From assembly GCA_026874595.1 (NCBI GenBank), contig CM049307.1, forward strand, positions 18,639,079-18,703,078: DNA of 64,000 nucleotides, written 5' to 3'. The notes beneath the pieces are model-generated. The model was not told the origin of the DNA. It saw only the letters and a program-made list of their open reading frames with translations, and ran no database searches. Made by a program: the position numbers and the translations under genes. The first letter of the stretch is position 1. Each line of letters begins with the position of its first letter. Source of the DNA: Sipunculus nudus (taxonomy: Eukaryota > Annelida > Sipuncula > Golfingiida > Sipunculidae). Of this stretch, positions 61,002-64,000 are shown one piece after another.

Positions 61002-61325
61002 AAAAATGTAACCATGGTAACGGCAAATTTAAGTAAGCTACATGTCAAAAGAAAGGCCAGGTGATGACGAAAAAAATGAGCTATTGCAGAAGTGGATAAG
61101 CCTATTTATGGCGAAGTTATAGTGCAAAAACCGTTAACCATACCTGTCGTGACCTTGACCCTTGACCTTGGAGCAATGTTGACCAAAAACAAATGGGCAC
61201 CTAGAAATTATGTTTTCGAACATCCCTGTAAGTTTCAAGGTTATTGTGGCAAAATTGTGGCCAGGAGAGTGGTGACAAACAAACAAACAAACAAACTAGA
61301 CGACCATAGGTCGAACGCTTGCCGG
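61002..61325 (+). repeat. Module tail, duplicate of 55414-55736
   Basis: GTAACCATGGTAAC at 61008-61021, (ACAA)n, and hairpin CGACC-ATA-GGTCG at 61301-61313. Offset from the 55-kb copy is about 5,585-5,589 bp. Confidence 0.85.
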
Positions 61326-62934
61326 AATTCGGAAGTGAAACACAGACGGACAGACAGAACATATTGTCGGTTTTCTATTAATGGAATGACTCTCAGGGAC
61401 ATTGCTGAGAATATGTGGCCCGTAGAATGACATATGAGACAAAAGAACAGGCAAGCAGACAAAGCTGACAACAAAAGACAAACAGACAGATATACTGACT
61501 TTTTGAGACAAGATTGACACCAGATGACATAAGCTAGTTATTGAGAAGATTCAAAGGAAGAAAATGAGTTATAATTTATGTAATTTAGATTTATAGTTTA
61601 CGAGGTATGGCGAATTAATGATATACTTGGGAGGCTCGACTGTAGCGCCCTCTAGCAGACATATTCCGAAGACGACAAATGCGTTTCGTATTATTAGTGT
61701 ATGACATGAGATGTCTCAGTTTCAAAAGGATTCCGTCAAAGCTGTGGCCTGTAGAATGCTATATGTAAGGCGTAAGAACCAGCAAGCAGGCGACTTTGAG
61801 GATAACGGACAAACAGATGGGCACACTGACAAAGTGACAGAAGATTGAAACCAGATGCCTTAATCAGGTTATGGAGAAGACTCAAAGGAAGAAAATAAGC
61901 TATAGCTTATGTAACTGAGGCTTTGGGTGTAGAGATATGGCCAATACAATGGTATGTGTGTGAGAGTCATGTGCAGCGCCCACTACTGGCCATATCCGGA
62001 AAATGAAAAATTTGTTTCTAGATATTAGTGTAAGACATAAGATGTAATAGTTTCAAAAGGATTCCGTCAAAACTGTGGCCTACAGAATGTTATATGTGAG
62101 ACGCAAGAGCCAACAAGCAGGCGAATTTGAGGACAACTGACAAACAGACGAAAACACTGACAAAGTGACTCAAAATTGAGTCCAGATGACTTCTCCAGGT
62201 TATGGAGAAGACTCAAAGGAAGAAAAAAGCTACAGTTTATGTAACTGAGGTTTATAGTTTTGGAGATATTGCCAAAGCATGATATGTTGGGAGAGGTTCG
62301 AGTTCAGCGCCCCCTAGCGGACATATCCGGAAAATGAAAAATTGGTTTCGAGATATTAGTGTAAGACTTAAGATGTAATAGTTTCAAAAGGATTCTTTCA
62401 AAACTGTGGCCTGTAGAATGCTACATGTGAGACGCAAGAGCAAGCAGGTGAATTTGAGGACAACTGACAAACAGACAGACACACTGACAAAGTGTCACAA
62501 AATTGTGACCAGATGACTACACTAGGTTATGGAGAAGACTCAGAGGAAGAAAATAAGCTATAGTTTATGTAATTGAGGCTTATAATTTTGGAGATATGGC
62601 CAAAATATGATATGTTCGGGAGGTTCGCATCCAGCGCCCCCTAGCGGCCCTATTCAAAAAGTGAAAAAACGATTTCGAGATACTAGTGTAGGACTTATAA
62701 TATGTCAGTTTCAAAAAGATTCCTGCAAAAATGTGGCCTTTGGCGCAAGATGAATGAAATCTCGAAATATCTCTATTCACGAGACATTTTACGAGATACT
62801 GCAAGACTTGTAATAAAATCTTGTAGTACTAGTTGATTGCTTCCTGATGCAAAAAACTAGATCACTCTAGCTTTAAAACTGACAAAGTTACAAAAATTAG
62901 ACCCCTTATTTTCGAATATCATGACTTTTCCCCA
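61326..62934 (+). repeat. Tandem array of about 335-bp units, duplicate with one extra unit
   Basis: Near-identical to 55737-57000. The alignment offset rises from about 5,589 bp to 5,920 bp across the array because a whole unit (about 333 bp, near 62200-62530) is additional here. Confidence 0.88.
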
Positions 62935-63410
62935 AAAATTTGTTACCATGGTTACTTCAAATTTGAGTCAGCTACACATCAGATGACAGGCCAGGTGATG
63001 ACAAAAAAAATGAGCTATTGCAGAAATGGATAAGCCTATTTATGGCGAAGTTATAGTGCAAAAACCGTTAACCATACCTGTCGTGACCTTGACCTTTGAC
63101 CTTTGACCTATTTTAACCAAAAACAATAGGGCACCTAGACATTATGTTTTTCATCATCCCTGTAAGTTTCAAGGTGATTGTGGCAAAATTGTGGCCAGGA
63201 GAGTGCAGACAAACAAACAAACAAGATGACCAGAGGTCACGCGCTTGCCGGAAATGGAAATGATACAGACAGATAGACAGAGAGTGCATGTAGAAACAGT
63301 CATATGAATGAGCAACATTGTGGGGGCAGCAGAAACGGATAATATGTTTATTTATGCATGCTGACCTTTAACAGCTGCATATCTTTCTAGTGTAAAAGGG
63401 ACCAAGTTCA
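62935..63410 (+). repeat. Module tail with T-A type hairpin
   Basis: GTTACCATGGTTAC at 62942-62955, two overlapping DR1 sequences at 63090-63102 and 63097-63109, (ACAA)n, the hairpin TGACC-AGA-GGTCA at 63227-63239, then a spacer identical in layout to 53570-53740. Confidence 0.85.
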
Positions 63411-64000
63411 AAATTTTTTCATGAAATCCCGTTAATCTCGTTTGACAAGAAGCAGTGAGACGTTTTCAGGTTTGTCATGTCAAGCTGGCCAAATGATATG
63501 AAATGCCGAAAACTAGACCTGTCTAGCTATAAAAGCCGCTGAGTTATAAGCATTTGCATGAAATCTCGTGTTTTCTCGTTTGACGGGAAATGGTGCAAGC
63601 TTTGGCAAGATTTCCAGTTTTGTCATGTCAGGTTTGTCAAATATTACAAAATGCCGGAAACTAGACCTGTCTAGCTGCAAAAGTCGCCGTGTTATCAGCA
63701 TTTACGTGAAATCATGTTTTTTTCTCACTTGACGAGATATAGTACGAGATTTGGCAAGACGAGCAGTTTTATTATGTCAAGACGGCCAAACGTTACGAAA
63801 TGGCAAAAACTAGATCCGTCTAGCTGTAAAAGTCGCCAAGTTATAAGCATTTCCGTGTACTCTCGTGTTTTCTCGTTTGACGAGATATGGTGCAGGATTT
63901 GGCCAGTCTTGTAGATTTGTCATATCAAACTCTCTAAATGTTATGAAATGGCGAAAACTACATCTGTCTAGCTGTAAAAGTCGCCGAGTTATTAGCATGT
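63411..64000. repeat. 148-bp tandem array, duplicate of 53741-54331, cut by the window edge
   Basis: Matches the first four units of the 53.7-kb array at a constant offset of 9,669 bp with few differences. The array continues beyond base 64000. Confidence 0.9.

Overview
The window looks like nuclear DNA of an invertebrate animal. The likely source is a bivalve or other mollusc, which is an inference from repeat style: long (AT)n tracts, repeat arrays with terminal hairpins, an L1/Tx1-like LINE fauna and a Gmr1-like Ty3/Gypsy element. It is AT-rich and dominated by repeats. I found no open reading frame or exon chain that I can defend as a host protein gene. Every coding signal I recognise belongs to a retrotransposon, and all of them are broken by stops or frameshifts.

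Layout: 1-6.2 kb is unrecognised intergenic DNA with (AG)n and (AT)n tracts. 6.2-8.3 kb is a six-unit tandem array (about 335 bp per unit) ending in a small hairpin. 9,258-16,188 is one complete, degenerate LTR retrotransposon with TG...CA LTRs, a 4-bp target duplication, primer binding site and polypurine tract. Its domain order is gag - protease - integrase - reverse transcriptase - RNase H, so integrase lies upstream of RT, as in the Gmr1 group. 16.7-20.3 kb holds a diverged tandem array, a tRNA-derived SINE, a two-unit array and a G-rich block. 22,096-25,398 is a 5'-truncated L1/Tx1-like LINE with a 12-bp target duplication. 27.8-28.9 kb is an inverted, diverged relative of the 6-8 kb array. 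About 30.0-30.2 kb has a long imperfect palindrome. 30.5-35.5 kb is a minus-strand LINE carrying endonuclease and RT, interrupted by a plus-strand LINE fragment (31,758-32,934) with its own 11-bp target duplication. 38,056-38,418 is a second copy of the SINE with target duplication.

45.75-49.71 kb is a satellite of about 53-bp monomers with higher-order periodicity near 313 bp. It is interrupted by a 945-bp TA-flanked DNA transposon with 13-bp inverted termini. 53.5-58.2 kb and 60.3-64.0 kb form a mosaic of tandem and segmentally duplicated repeats (148-bp and about 335-bp units). Each module ends in an (ACAA)n tract and a short hairpin whose closing pair differs in a compensatory way between the two module types. 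These repeats also carry perfect matches to nuclear-receptor DR1 and RFX X-box consensus sites. The array continues off the right edge.

The elements do not form a pathway. What the window records is layered insertion history: LINE into LINE, transposon into satellite, and an LTR element with intact boundaries but dead genes. All identities come from reading motifs by eye; no database search or alignment was run.
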